Shown piece by piece: positions 49,901 through 60,752 of a DNA stretch of 64,000 nt (positions within the stretch are counted from its first letter, which is position 1; each line of letters begins with the position of its first letter). The DNA comes from Hirudo medicinalis (Eukaryota > Annelida > Clitellata > Hirudinida > Hirudinidae): positions 26,755 through 90,754 of the forward strand of contig MPNW01000243.1 of the NCBI GenBank assembly GCA_011800805.1, written 5' to 3'. Position numbers and translations under genes: made by a program. The notes beneath the pieces were generated by a model that did no database searches, was not told the DNA's origin, and worked only from the letters and a program-made list of their open reading frames with translations.

Positions 49901-51510
49901 GTCCAGGAGTTATTGTAGAAAGCAATTTCCTAAATTACTTGAAGTTATTAAAAATCTAAAAACTTCTCATTTGAAATCTGAAGTAAACAATGTGGAATTG
50001 AAAATAAAACTACGGAATCAATTTTCTTGTATTATTGGACTACTTTTATTTCTTATTATTTTTATTACCCGGGCAGCGCCGGTTACTCTAGCCAGCTAGT
50101 GATGAAAGTATATAATGTGATGGATTCACGAGCCGAGAGGAATGCCGACCACCTGCGCACTTACAGCAATTACAATTTCTTCCGCTATCTTCGTCCAGTA
50201 AAGAATTTGACTCCGTTGTTGTTTGGTGTTGTTAAATGGAATGGAATTTTGATAACCCGAACCAAACATTCCATCCCCATAACGTGATAAAACGTTCATT
50301 TCTGTATTATTGGGGCTGATTATCACAAACAATGTTATTAATAAAATTTCTCACTTAACAATCATAATTTCTTTATAATTCATCAGTTTGGAGTCATAAT
50401 TTCATTGAATCTTTCGTGAAATGACGGAACGTGAAACTAATGCGAATAGTTGCAGTAAATCAAGTTGATAACCTCGATCGTTCATCTCATGGGCCACTTT
50501 TAATTAGCAACATGTCCCATGTTTTGAGAACTTACATTCTTCATTTGAATCTAGAGAAATATTTCAAAGCGAGAGGAACTTAGAATTGATTCAAATATAT
50601 CTATATTACTTGGGTAATTCAACAATTTATCTAGCCATTGGTGAACCTATCCAACATTCGAATCTACATTACACACGTATTATTCATGCAAAAAACGTGT
50701 TAATCTCATAGAACAAAAAAGAGCCACCCATCTGTTTGATTATTTTCTCATCTATTTCAACCCAAAGACTTCAATATTTGGTCCTAAAGCATAACTTTCT
50801 CCAAACTTTCAACAACTCCTTTTCCGCACTGTGACCTGAATACTGTTACATCCACGTACACATATGTTTATGATCAACAGGTATGGTGCCCAAGTTTTTC
50901 ATGTTTCCGAAGAAATTTTTACTTTTTGTGAGTTCGACGTATTCAAATTGATTCGAACGCGAAACTAATTGATTTCGCGTAGATGAAATAGGTGTCTCTA
51001 GCCAATATTACTCCATTTATGTTTGCGTGATAATCAGAGCTTTTAAGATTAATCAAACAATCGTACACGTGAGCAATGAACATCTACATCAGCAAAAGAA
51101 ATGAGTTCATGAATGGGGAGAAAAACATTTGTAAAAGGATGTTGTAATAAGTTTCATTTTGGACCCTTCACTTTCATTTGCATCTGAAATTGGCCTGTGA
51201 AGAGATCTTTCTCCAACTTTACATTGAATTCACCAAAAAATCGAGTTACGGAAACATTGCTACAATGAAATGTAATAAAGAATATTTGCGAGCATATTTT
51301 GTTAATCCCACTCCTGTAACTTTTTCAGCAATCACCGATGGCTTCTCACGAATGCAAAGAAGTGCTGTAAGCTACGTTAAGCACGTATGTGTGCTCTACT
51401 GTGGCGTTTATAAGGGGCTGTGACTATTCGCTCTTGAAGATTCTGTCTGTTCGAAAGGGGAAAATAATATGAATTAACGATATAATACGTTTTTCCAATT
51501 GGCTTGAAGC
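46954..51510. other. AT-rich spacer between peptide gene and receptor
   Basis: Contains a 32-bp direct repeat (47804-47867, unit atctttgatgttctccgact) and long runs of ata/tat. Overlapping frames at 50027-50332 on both strands have no signal peptide, motif or splice partners. No supported gene. Confidence 0.5.
47804..47867. repeat. 32-bp direct repeat, two copies
   Basis: Unit atctttgatgttctccgact then ggaatgttgaat at 47804 is repeated at 47836 with a few changes. Confidence 0.8.
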
Positions 51511-52635
51511 ATGGAGCAAACAACAGTTGCGCATTCGAACTTGAGTGGCATTGACGACAGAATCCTCGAACCGTACGTGGCCCCAGTCCTTTATTCTTTG
51601 GTGATCCTGATCGGATTCGTTGGCAATGGACTCCTCATACTCACGGTCATGGCACATTCTGCTATGCGTTCGATTTCGAACATTTTCCTCATGAGTCTCG
51701 CCGTAGGGGACATGCTGGTGATCGTTATTGTGACTCCCCTCCGCTTGATGCTCTACATCCTCAAAAACACTTGGAAGTGCGGACAATTCTTCTGCATGAT
51801 CTACGAGTTCCTTATCGATCTATCGCAAGGAGTTTCCATCTTCACACTTACCGCTCTGGCGGGGGATAGATTCGTGGCCATAGTTCTACCCATGACAGCC
51901 CTCGGATGGTCCACCAAGAAGAAAACCATCATCATCGCTGCCTTGTTGTGGATATTGGCGATCATTTTTGCTCTACCAGGAATTGCCACCAGCAGATTGA
52001 AATCGTTTCCCATAACGATCAAAGGCACTGAGAAAAACATAACCTACTGCAGCTTGTATGGGATCTTCAATACAACAAATATCGATTACCATCCGTACGT
52101 CCTTTCACGTCGGATTTTGAACCTGATAGTTTACTACATCATCCCTCTCTTGATTATCACCATCATGTACGTCTCCATTGCTGTGACTCTTACCAAGAGT
52201 TCTTCTCACTCAGCGAGGGAAGCCCTCAGTTCGTCTGCAAACGTGAATTTAAAGAAGCAAATGATCGCTCGACGTCACATTGCCAAAATGGTGTTAGTCA
52301 TTGTTATGCTCTTTTTCATCTGCTGGACTCCGCACCATTTGAACCTTTATTTCAGGTATTTCTCGTCGAGTGTAAACTATAAAACCCTTCGAATCTACTT
52401 TTTCATCCACTGGTTGTTTCCCTTGTTAAATTCATGCGTCAACCCTCCTGCCCTCTATTTCATGAACACCGAATTCAGGCGTTACTTCAATCACTATTTG
52501 TTCGGTTGGTGCTGCAGATCGAAGCGCCTACAACCGAAGCATCGTTCTAGCGACGGCGCCATAACAGCAACCACTCAATGTAAAGGTGTTAACGAGAATT
52601 TAAACCTATCGAAAGATAATGTTTTTAATAACTAA
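51511..52635 (+). CDS. Rhodopsin-class neuropeptide receptor, bombesin/CCHamide-receptor-like, intronless
   Basis: A single-exon 374-residue class A G-protein-coupled receptor. Seven hydrophobic spans are visible. Class A marks: GN in span 1 (N39), LAVGD in span 2 (D67), C90 at the start of span 3 paired with C180 in the second external loop, DRF at 119-121 in place of DRY, CWTP at 271-274 and NPPALY at 311-316. N-linked sites are N10 and N176. The tail has a Cys-Cys pair (334-335) for palmitoylation after the short helix FRRYFNHYLFGW. The VSIFTLTALAGDRFVAIV block and NSCVNPxALY fit the bombesin/GRP, endothelin and insect CCHamide receptor group better than other peptide receptors. The ligand cannot be stated. 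Lack of introns contrasts with every other gene here and suggests an origin by retroposition or lineage-wide intron loss. The first ATG of the frame is taken as the start; it leaves a 25-residue external N-terminus. Confidence 0.9.
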   Translation: MEQTTVAHSNLSGIDDRILEPYVAPVLYSLVILIGFVGNGLLILTVMAHSAMRSISNIFLMSLAVGDMLVIVIVTPLRLMLYILKNTWKCGQFFCMIYEFLIDLSQGVSIFTLTALAGDRFVAIVLPMTALGWSTKKKTIIIAALLWILAIIFALPGIATSRLKSFPITIKGTEKNITYCSLYGIFNTTNIDYHPYVLSRRILNLIVYYIIPLLIITIMYVSIAVTLTKSSSHSAREALSSSANVNLKKQMIARRHIAKMVLVIVMLFFICWTPHHLNLYFRYFSSSVNYKTLRIYFFIHWLFPLLNSCVNPPALYFMNTEFRRYFNHYLFGWCCRSKRLQPKHRSSDGAITATTQCKGVNENLNLSKDNVFNN

Positions 52636-53268
52636 CTTCTCATTTAGAATGAACTTAGATATGTGCATTTTTTAATTTGTTCAGTGGTATGCATCAATGC
52701 TGAGGTTGTTTGAAAATATGATTTTTATGTAATAGATATACCATTTATAAATCCGCCAGAGCGTCGACTAATGATAAAAATTGACGATAAAAATCTGCAT
52801 ATTATTTTATCGTTTTGAAAGGAATGTCAGACTATGAGTCGGTTGAAAGAATATCTTCTGAGTGTTGAAGAAAAGCATGCTGCATATGCTTATGTGTTAA
52901 TGCTTACTGTTTATTGGGCCAATTGATATCGAATCGATATTAAAATACAAACTTCGTCAACTTGATCGAAGTTTTTATCATTTTATTGAAGTTTTAAATT
53001 ATTTGTCATTGAACTGCGAACAACGTGATCTGTTTCTTTTCATCTTCGACATTTAGTTCCTCATGTTCCTTCGTCATATTTCCCGTTTAAGTGCTAATAA
53101 ATGCTTCATACCATTCTTTAACCACATTGTTCTTTAACAATTTAATGTAAAAATATTTTGATATTAATATAATTTACAAAATATTATTTCTTGGTAATTT
53201 TCAAAATGACAACCGATGGACATGTATGGAACCTTATTATCAAGGTAAATGAAAATTGACTGAAATAA
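52636..53268. other. 3' flank of the receptor gene, nothing recognised
   Basis: AT-rich. A possible poly(A) signal (aataaa) occurs near 53097. No open frame of note. Confidence 0.45.
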
Positions 53269-53740
53269 CTACCCTGTTTCCCAAAAAATAAGCCTAGCAT
53301 GAATTTTCGAGTTTTATAAGTAATATAAATTAAAATTAAATTTATGTAAAGCCCTACCGAAAATAAGCCCTAGTTAAGATCGTCAACCGGTATTTAAGGT
53401 AGTATCTTGGGTCTGACGCAACACACGATGATGTATTGAATTATACTATTTTAAAATAATATAACGTCAGTTATATAAATTATAATTACCCTGAGTCTTT
53501 GTAAACACCCAAGCGGGTATACGAGAGTCTTTTACACGAGAGCCACGGTAACAATGACAATACAGGTGTTGCATTAAAACCATGCACCTTGCCTCCTTTC
53601 ACACTTTAATAATTTTGATAAATGAATAAGTCTACCGGTAGATTGTTGAACACGAAAATATAAGTCATCCGCGAAAATAAGCCTTACCGCGTCTTGGGGT
53701 AAAACTTAATAACACCCTGTCTTATAACCCGGTACATTAC
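53269..53740. repeat. Probable dispersed repeat with ccctgtttccc and aaaataagcc motifs
   Basis: Starts accctgtttcccaaaaaata and holds several aaaataagcc(c/t)ta motifs (53288, 53361, 53673), with a second ccctgtctta near 53715. The motif combination is one I associate with a repeat found in many animal genomes, but I could not define matching ends or a target duplication. Confidence 0.4.
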
Positions 53741-54002
53741 GGTGGTACAACTTGTTGAACTTTTATTCGTTTTCTTCAGAAATAAAAATTTTGTTATTAT
53801 CATCATCATCGTTACACTATCTACATAAAATACTGCACTGAAGTGAAATATTTGCAAAAAACAATCCTTGAATTGAATGGCACTCACATTCCCAAAAAAA
53901 AACCCTTTTGTGAGACATCGAAATTATTAAACTCCGAATTAGCAAAAAAAATAATTTAAACATTTCGCTAACGAACCTAATGTTCGTTCTTAGAAATGTT
54001 CG

Positions 54003-54263
54003 TTAGGCGTACATCAGAAGAATAATAAAGTAACACAAAAAATATCTGGCAACAGGGATAAGATGCTCGGGCTTTAAACTTTTCAACATCAATAAATTCA
54101 GAGGTACTTCAAACATTCGTGAAATGATTTTACTTTTACCATCGTATTTAACATAGGTCGAATAAACAAACCAGCAAATGAGGGAGCTAATGCTCACTCG
54201 CATCTCCATTTCAATAGTTAACAAGATAATGACGAATAATGAAAACATTCCGATGAGAACCAT
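54003..54263 (-). CDS. Small hydrophobic open frame, doubtful
   Basis: An 86-residue frame with two likely membrane spans (VLIGMFSLFVIILLTI near the start and YFLCYFIILLMYA at the end). I recognise no family, no splice partners and no close promoter or poly(A) evidence. It could be a genuine small membrane protein, the last exon of something larger, or chance in AT-rich DNA. Confidence 0.2.
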   Translation of the reverse strand: MVLIGMFSLFVIILLTIEMEMRVSISSLICWFVYSTYVKYDGKSKIISRMFEVPLNLLMLKSLKPEHLIPVARYFLCYFIILLMYA

Positions 54264-54380
54264 AAAGATTAAATAACTGAGGCAAGAATTCCTCTTGATG
54301 GGGAGAAGGGTTGTGGAACGTCGTCGTTCTTCTCTAAATCATCGCAATCTTAATGTTTAGTTAAATGAATATATCAACGT

Positions 54381-54743
54381 AAGTGGCATGGTCAGGATTC
54401 TAAATTTGGTAGAGGTGAGGGAACAAATTTGTATACATATTTTATAATGTACATAAATATCACAACAGTAAAACCCAATACTGGGGGGAACAGCAGCAAA
54501 CAAATAATTTCACACTGTAGACACAACGAAAGCAGATACTACTAATCTCGTTGTCGAAGCTTATAACATGTAACGAACATTGGTTTCAGCTTTCTTAATT
54601 TTTTTTTCTTTTGCTTTCTGGAGCTATTTTGATGAAATTAACCACATGCACCCAAAACAAAACAAAAAAAAACTATACGAATTTTGAGAAATATCAAGAG
54701 GCATTAGTGACAGGGATGGGGCACTTCCCCATGTGGCTATGTG
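54381..54743 (+). mobile_element. hAT-type MITE, cagtggcatagccagg family, second copy
   Basis: Starts agtggcatggtcaggattct with a g-rich subterminal region like the end at 26971 (inverted). The candidate opposite end near 54735 reads gtggctatgtgatc, a weak inverse of the start. The right boundary is approximate. Confidence 0.45.
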
Positions 54744-54870
54744 ATCAGCACGTTCATTCAAACAACTCAAAAAAGTGACTCATTTTCTTGGGTGAAAGTT
54801 TATCATCACTTTACTCAAACAAAAAAATATTTATTTTATTTTAATTTATTAAAAAATGACTTGAGTGCAA

Positions 54871-56620
54871 TCAGCATGTGATAGGAAAGATCTGTATCTT
54901 ATTATCACAGGCAACAAACACCAATGGCAAAACTGGGTGGATATCAACACTTCCAAGCGATTTCAGGTCCAAACAAGTTGATGTCTGTCCAAAAAATCAG
55001 TCATCTTCATCTAACAGAATGTCACATTAAGCAACTAATCCAAGCAACTCCTGAATCAGACATTTAAATATGAACAATTTAACCTGCAGTGTCTTGACAG
55101 CATTCACCTTCACCTGAAATCTTGGCCCCCCAGTTGTTACTAGGAACTTCTCATTGGACGGACACCACATCACGAATGTTCCACCGCTAGGATGCACCTT
55201 TTGCTTCATTTGTGCCTGACTGTTAATTATATCAATAGTATTCAAGAGCCTAAATAAAATTACGCTTTTCGACAAACCAACCTGGACAGAGAAGTGTCAA
55301 AGACAAACAGATCTGTTCCTGCAACAGCTGCAATGTCAAGAGGATTTGCAGGAGACCAATGAGCGTGGATCAGTGGAAGGTGTCCACATTCGAGCGACAT
55401 GAAGGCTTGTTTCGTGTCCACACTATAGAACCTTATCACTCCACATTTCTCGGCCACCATCAACTTCAAACAAATCAATGTCAGATAATAGAAGATGTCA
55501 CAAACTCATTTGATCAAACATCCAACCTTAGAGGGTTCACTTGGGTGCCAACAAACACTCATCCCTGGAGAAGTAAGGTCAAAGGTCATGGCCTTTTCTT
55601 TGGCATCCTCATTATTCCATATGCAGCACAAATTATCATCTGCAGTGCTTGCCAAGAGATTTCCTTTTTGTGGGTGAACAGCAATGGAGTTAACAAAACT
55701 TTTGTGCTCGCCTATGACCTAGCATGAAATTAAATTATTAGTGTAAAAAAAAAAAGACTGCTGGCAATAACAATTTCTACACCAATTTATCAACTTATCA
55801 TCTAACAGTTTCAGTTCTTGAACCTTTCAAGTCTGACCTGATACATCTTATCCTGTGATCTGAATCAGCAATGAAAAACCTACAAGAATTGGTAAGATTT
55901 ACCTGATAGTATAATGTTCAGAAGTTAATAAAAAATATACTTTATGAGTTGGGGGGCTGACTGCAAGCTGGTGTCAGGACTCCATGACAATTGTTTGACA
56001 AAAGCAGGCAACCGAATGGCGTCCAATAAATTGATTTCATCTGAGCTGCCATCTTTCTGAAAAAAAAAAGAAATCTAAGAGAAAATCAATACCTTAATAA
56101 CTACATCATCCAACTATAAGTTTTAATTATTCTGATACTTCATGTATCCAAAGAAATATATTTTACTCAACACAAGCCAAATCTAGTTCAAAACGTTGTT
56201 GGCACCAGAAATAATAAAATAATTAAAAAATACTGCTAGACAGATCATTACCAAATATGTGAAAGCATTTAAACGCTTCAGGAGTAAAACTCAATAACAT
56301 ACATTTTATAAACAATTTTACAAAACACTTTAATGCAAAGATATTTGTCTGTTAACGTAAATCAATCCCCGGTAAACTTTTAATTGCATTTAATTTATAA
56401 ATAAAATCAGCCTAATACAACAAACCTCAACTCCCGTGCATTCGTAAACATGAACTTCGTAATCAAAGACAATCGCTAGTAAGAAATTCGGCGACACAAA
56501 CGGGTAGATTTTCAATAATTCAATGGTTTTATCGGTTATGAGAAGCAACTTTTCCGAAACCATGGCTCCAAATTTAACTCGGCTCCAATGACTCGCAACA
56601 CCCGGCAAAATCGAAAACAA
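54871..56620 (-). CDS. NUP37: Nucleoporin NUP37, complete in seven exons
   Basis: NUP37 is a WD40 beta-propeller subunit of the Y-shaped NUP107-160 complex of the nuclear pore, also present at kinetochores. Exons in transcript order: 56620-56426, 56056-55941, 55879-55807, 55718-55527, 55463-55282, 55249-55084 and 54984-54871. All introns are GT-AG, all phases match, and the result is 345 residues (human 326). Diagnostic blocks: LSWSPDTSLQSAPQLIKF across exons 2-3, the IRCIRSDLKG stretch, GEHKSFVNSIAV, SPGMSVCWHP, LMVAEKCGVIRFYSVD, HLPLIHAHWSPAN and AVAGTDLFVFD. The order and spacing follow the vertebrate protein. The first 50 residues are less conserved. A poly(A) signal (aataaa, minus strand) lies near 54838. 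The gene is intact between two repeat-rich stretches. Confidence 0.93.
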
Positions 56621-56889
56621 TAAAAAATTTGGAGTAATCGCATCTCAATATCGATGTAGACATTCCATAGAGTAAATTACATAGAATTGTTAATTCAAAA
56701 TGATGTGTAATTAACAAAAACAATTAATAAAAGTTTATATAATATACAGACTTTAAATATATAATCTATTTAAGGTAACAAATATCGCTTTGCTTAAATA
56801 GTTTGGTGTTGTTCATTAACGTCCGTCACATAACTGGATTATTAGGATGTGTGTAATATAATGTGTGTAGTAGATGTGGATGTGGATGT
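56621..56889. other. 5' flank of NUP37
   Basis: AT-rich, about 270 bp between the NUP37 start codon and the retrotransposon remnant. Any promoter must lie here or in the remnant; no clear core element was seen. Confidence 0.4.
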
Positions 56890-57869
56890 AGATGGTTTAA
56901 ATAGGGTGATAACCGACAGGGACACCCGCCTGATCAACGGGTGTGGCCCACCCCCCGAGAACGTAAGGAGTTTGGGCCGAAACGTGCCGAGGGTATTAGA
57001 CAGAAGAACTATAAGAGGAGGAAAGCTCATAGAAGGTTTTCATTGATCCATACAGGTATGGGAAAACGCTGCTCGACCCTCCGAAATCAGGAGAGATTAA
57101 AGTGGATATGGGCGAACTGGAGGAACACCTCACAAATACAGTGACGACCTTCATTCTCCTTCAAGTGAGACGAGACATTCCAGTGGTGCCTCTCCCTACC
57201 AGTATTTTTAGCCTGGCATCCCCGTCGCTTGAAGAAGTGAGGCGTGTTATTAGAAAGGCTAGGAATCGTTCGGCGCCAGGGCGCAATGGAGTTCCGTACC
57301 TTTTGTTTAAGAGATGCCCGAAAGTGCTGTATTTGCTGCACTCCCTCATCGAGAAAGCATGGCAATAAGGCAGGGTAGACAATGAGTGAAGCTGAAGGCG
57401 TCTATATACCGAAGGAAAGGGACTCGCATAGCCTAAGCCAATTTAGACCCATTTCGTTGCTAAATGTAGAAGGGAAGGTATTTTTTCCGTCATTGCGACG
57501 GGGATCACTGAATATGTGTTGTCCAACAAGTAAGTGGATACATCAATCCAGAAGGAAGGCGTTCCAGGCGTTCCTGGCTGCATCGAGCACTCCTCCATGA
57601 TTTGGGAGGCTATTCAGATAGCTAAGAAGCGCCGACTGAGTTTGTACTTTGTGTGGCTCGACTTGGCGAATGTGTACGGATCGGTGCCACACCAACTCAT
57701 ATAGAAGACGTTGGAGACCCATCATGTGCCGCGTCATATAGTTCAAATTATTCTTACGTATTTTGACGGGTTCATGATGAGGTTCTCCACCAAGACGTAA
57801 ACAACAAAGTGCGTCCCTCTGGAGGTAGGTATTGCGATGGGGTGAGCGATATCCCTTTTCATACTAGCG

Positions 57870-58583
57870 ATGCAACTTCTACTCAACGCAGTTGGTGCTA
57901 CTGTTCCAGAGGCGCACTTAGGTAAGGGTTTGTACATGCCTTCGTTGAAGGCGTTATTGGATGACACCACCCTAGTGATGGATAGAAGACCTGCAGTCCA
58001 TAACACTCTGGATACGTTCAACAGTCTTTTAGGGTGGTGCCGAATGGCTTTTAAACCTGCAAAATCGAGAAGTCTCGCCCTCGTTAAAGGGAAAATTTGC
58101 AGCGATGTCTCGTTTGTTGTAGCGGGACAGCGGGCTCCCACAGTGTCCGAGGAACCGGTTAAAAGCCTGGGTCGTGTTTTTAATGATTCCCTCACCGATA
58201 AAAACCAAGAAAGCGACACGGTTAGGCAAGCTGTTGAGGGGTTTCAGGTAATCGGAGAGGCACCATTACCAGGAAGGTTCAAGGTTTGGTTGTTCCAGTT
58301 TGTGCTTCTTCCAAGGCTGCTGTGGCCATTGACGATCTATGAGATTGGCTTGCCGACAGTCGAAGGGTTAGAGAAGAAAGTCAACAGATGCATCAGATCA
58401 TGGCTTGGGCTACCTCCAGGGATGTCATCTGTTGCCCTCTATAGCAAGAGCGCGAAGTTAAGGCTACCTCTGAGATCCATAGTGGAGGAGTATAAGGTCT
58501 TCAAGATAAGAACGCAGTGGATGCTAAAAAAAACTCTGCGGACATCAGGATCCGCGAAGTTAAACCACAAAAAGGAAGTTTAA
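57870..58583 (+). pseudogene. Reverse-transcriptase palm/thumb fragment (longest open piece)
   Basis: A 237-codon open frame within the R2/NeSL-like remnant. It covers the catalytic DD (57960-57965) through the thumb and a region of charged text, ending SGSAKLNHKKEV. The preceding coding pieces are in other frames, so no full polymerase can be read. The length of uninterrupted frame suggests a fairly recent insertion compared with the hAT remnants. Confidence 0.8.
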
Positions 58584-58714
58584 AGCACAGGATGAGATCG
58601 ATAAGTCAGTTTCAGAATTGACGTTTGAGGAAATGTGATCCTATTCAGACCGGCCGTCATGCTATAGGTTGGAACCACTTCGCAAAATGGTCAGAGTCCT
58701 GCTTAGCGTGTTGC

Positions 58715-58960
58715 GGATCTGACAAAAATTAAAAACGCAACTGCTATTTTTACAGGCTTTTATTTAACAGCAACAGAGTTCATAGAATGAACAACACTCA
58801 AAGGAAATCGTATAGTCAGCAAAGAGTAAGAGTANGTCTAGGACGAAGTTCTTCGTTCTGCTGCTGGAGCTTGGTACACTCGAAGCTGGCCACATGCGGG
58901 ACGAAGTTCTCCAGTGACTTCGTGCATCTTTGTGCTGTGTGCGTGTGCGTGTGTTCCTAC
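58715..58960. other. Foreign segment interrupting the retrotransposon, with one undetermined base
   Basis: The element's text runs to CLACC at about 58712 and resumes at about 58965. The stretch between has no matching coding sense and contains the only N in the window (58836). It carries a gacgaagttct motif twice (58850, 58901) and gtgcgtgtgcgtgtg. It could be a small inserted element; no target duplication was found. Confidence 0.5.
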
Positions 58961-59404
58961 AAGCGGTTAGAGCAGAGCTTATAATCCGAGAGAGAAGGAG
59001 GGAAATTGAGAGAGAGCGAGTCACAAAGGCAGTGCAGCAGTCACAGCAAGGTAGATGGACCACGTGGAAGGACGTGGTTCAGCGCTCCATCAGTTGGAAT
59101 GAGATATGAAAGATGTCTCCACATCGATTGGCCTTTGTGATAAGATCGATCTATGACCAATTACCTTCTAGAGACAATTTGCGAAGATGGGGTTTGACGG
59201 AAGACTGTAAATGTGGGCTCTGCTGCGAATCCGAGACACTCCATCGTGTGCTCGCAACTAACTAGGGCAAAACCGCCGAATCTGCCGTAATCAATATTCA
59301 TAGCAAAATGAATTCCTCCCATCAAAATAAACTCCGCCCACTAAATGATTAAAAGTAAATAAAACAAAAGAAAATAATAAATTAAAAATAATAATAAATA
59401 GTAT

Positions 59405-59530
59405 TAGCAACAGTCGCTAGGGAGCGTCCTCGGGTAGCTCTACATTTATGGTAGATCGATTAAAAATTGCTTTCACATCCAGTTCGGATACATAACGCAC
59501 TCGAAAGATCAGATAAATACAAATACGTGA
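59405..59530 (+). repeat. Dispersed repeat with LINE 3'-tail features, second copy
   Basis: Contains ctagggagcgtcctcgggta, then tttatggtagatcgatt and ttcggatacataacgcactc, matching in order the inverse of 45075-45240. It follows an aataat-rich tract directly downstream of the R2/NeSL-like remnant, so it may be that element's 3' region or an independent insertion. Confidence 0.6.
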
Positions 59531-59582
59531 TGCGCGAACAGTGCTTGTATCGGCATTCGGGGTAGCCCTTAAAAGGACTGAT

Positions 59583-59830
59583 TCATACTAGATAATATTT
59601 CCAGATGAGTTCAAATGCACGCTGGAAGCATGAATGCATGTCTCCAGCCATCCTATGCCAAAGAAACTTATCCAGGTATGAAGCAATTGGTTCGTCAGAA
59701 GTCCCCCTCATTCGTTTGAACTTGTCCTTTGCACATCTCCACAAATTCTCAACACCATTTGTGTGAACGCCATTTGGAGCGACAAAGGCAACAGAACGGT
59801 TTACAGTGGCTGCTTATGTGCTAAACCTGT
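59583..59830 (-). pseudogene. Merlin (IS1595/ISXO2-type) transposase C-terminal fragment
   Basis: About 78 codons are open on the minus strand to a TGA at 59583. The text includes NGVHTNGVENLWRCAKDKFK and then PIASYLDKFLWHRM. This fits the ISXO2-like DDE fold end: H-T-N-x-(v/i)-E-x-x-W-x-x-x-K, a gap, then Y-L-x-E-F-x-W-R; the E after HTNGV is the expected third catalytic residue. A stop precedes the block upstream, and further upstream text is degraded. No terminal repeats were located. Confidence 0.75.
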
Positions 59831-60752
59831 GACAGCTTTCAGGTTTACGTAGCTACCCACCGAAACAAACAATGCCGTACAAGTTAATACGGCATGGGAG
59901 CTTTTATGAAAAATGCAACATACCACTGAACAAATGCATTATGGTAATATTATCTTTCCAGATAATTTATTTAGCTGACTTATTATTTGAATGATTTTTT
60001 TTCTTCTTTGACAGAAAATGAAGTAGTTTAATATATTATTATATTCACTTCATATACTTAATACTGGTCACTGAGTGACATAAGTCAAGCATCTGTTGGT
60101 GTATTGAGCATGTACGACGACAACGACTCGGTCATTATTCAAGATGGCAGACATTGATCGATTGATAGGTTATCAGGAAATTTTCGGTTATTACTTGAAA
60201 TATTATTTTTTGCATGTTCCATAAGAAGATATAGCATTCGGAAACAATTTTAGTTTTGTACATATTTTTTACACATTTGGCCGGATTATTTGCTATTCTC
60301 AATTGAGCTATTTGCAATGAGCCTTCATTGCTCAACTTGAATAAAGAGCGGAGTCTTACGGAAATGTGAAATTGCCTAAAGTAAAAAATTCTATTCAGAA
60401 AATAAACTTTTTTTTTTGTTTTAAAATAAGCCGCAGCTTGCCAAACTTTGGTAATATTCTTTTATTAAATTAAAGGGCCTTGTTTAAATGATTAACTGAT
60501 CACATTCCGTGTTCATAAATAGCGACGATTTTTGTACTTTTTAACGTATAAAAATTGGTGCTATAATTTAAGTATTGTTTTAAATAATGACTGCACAGTA
60601 ATGAGTTGTAATGAGTTTATGCAGATAAAAGCCCGACCAGTTGCAGTTTCACTCGGTTGTTTGTTTTTGGTTCTGCCGCCACTGGAGAATATTTGTTACG
60701 ACGTTGTCTCTTGATAAATTTGGTTTGCTCCAACTGAGGGAAATACATCACA
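59831..60752. other. Spacer upstream of RAD50
   Basis: AT-rich. No gene or repeat recognised. The RAD50 promoter presumably lies in the last few hundred bases; no TATA-like element at a convincing position was seen. Confidence 0.4.

Larger units (their letters stand above)
56890..59270 (+). mobile_element. R2/NeSL-like non-LTR retrotransposon remnant
   Basis: Coding text survives in several frames. 57040-57368: KTLLDPPKSGEIKVD, then RNRSAPGRNGVPYLLFKRCP, the fingers entry of this RT group. 57380-57790: SLSQFRPISLLNVEGKVFF, then LYFVWLDLANVYGSVPHQLI (RT palm motif A, D conserved). 57840-58583: the second palm motif reads LLDDTTLV at 57954-57980, so the usual A before DD is L, followed by thumb text LLPRLLWPLTIYE. 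58590-58712: DPIQTGRHAIGWNHFAKW. 58965-59265: RERRREIERERVTKAVQQ, then the zinc-knuckle region CKCGLCCESETLHRVL. The text stops before the restriction-like endonuclease. Stops, frameshifts and an insertion of about 245 bp near 58715-58960 show it is dead. Confidence 0.85.

Noticed and set aside
50027..50332. Overlapping 86- and 68-codon frames considered as a second peptide gene
   Set aside because: Neither has a signal peptide, dibasic-site arrangement or splice continuation, and they oppose each other on the two strands.
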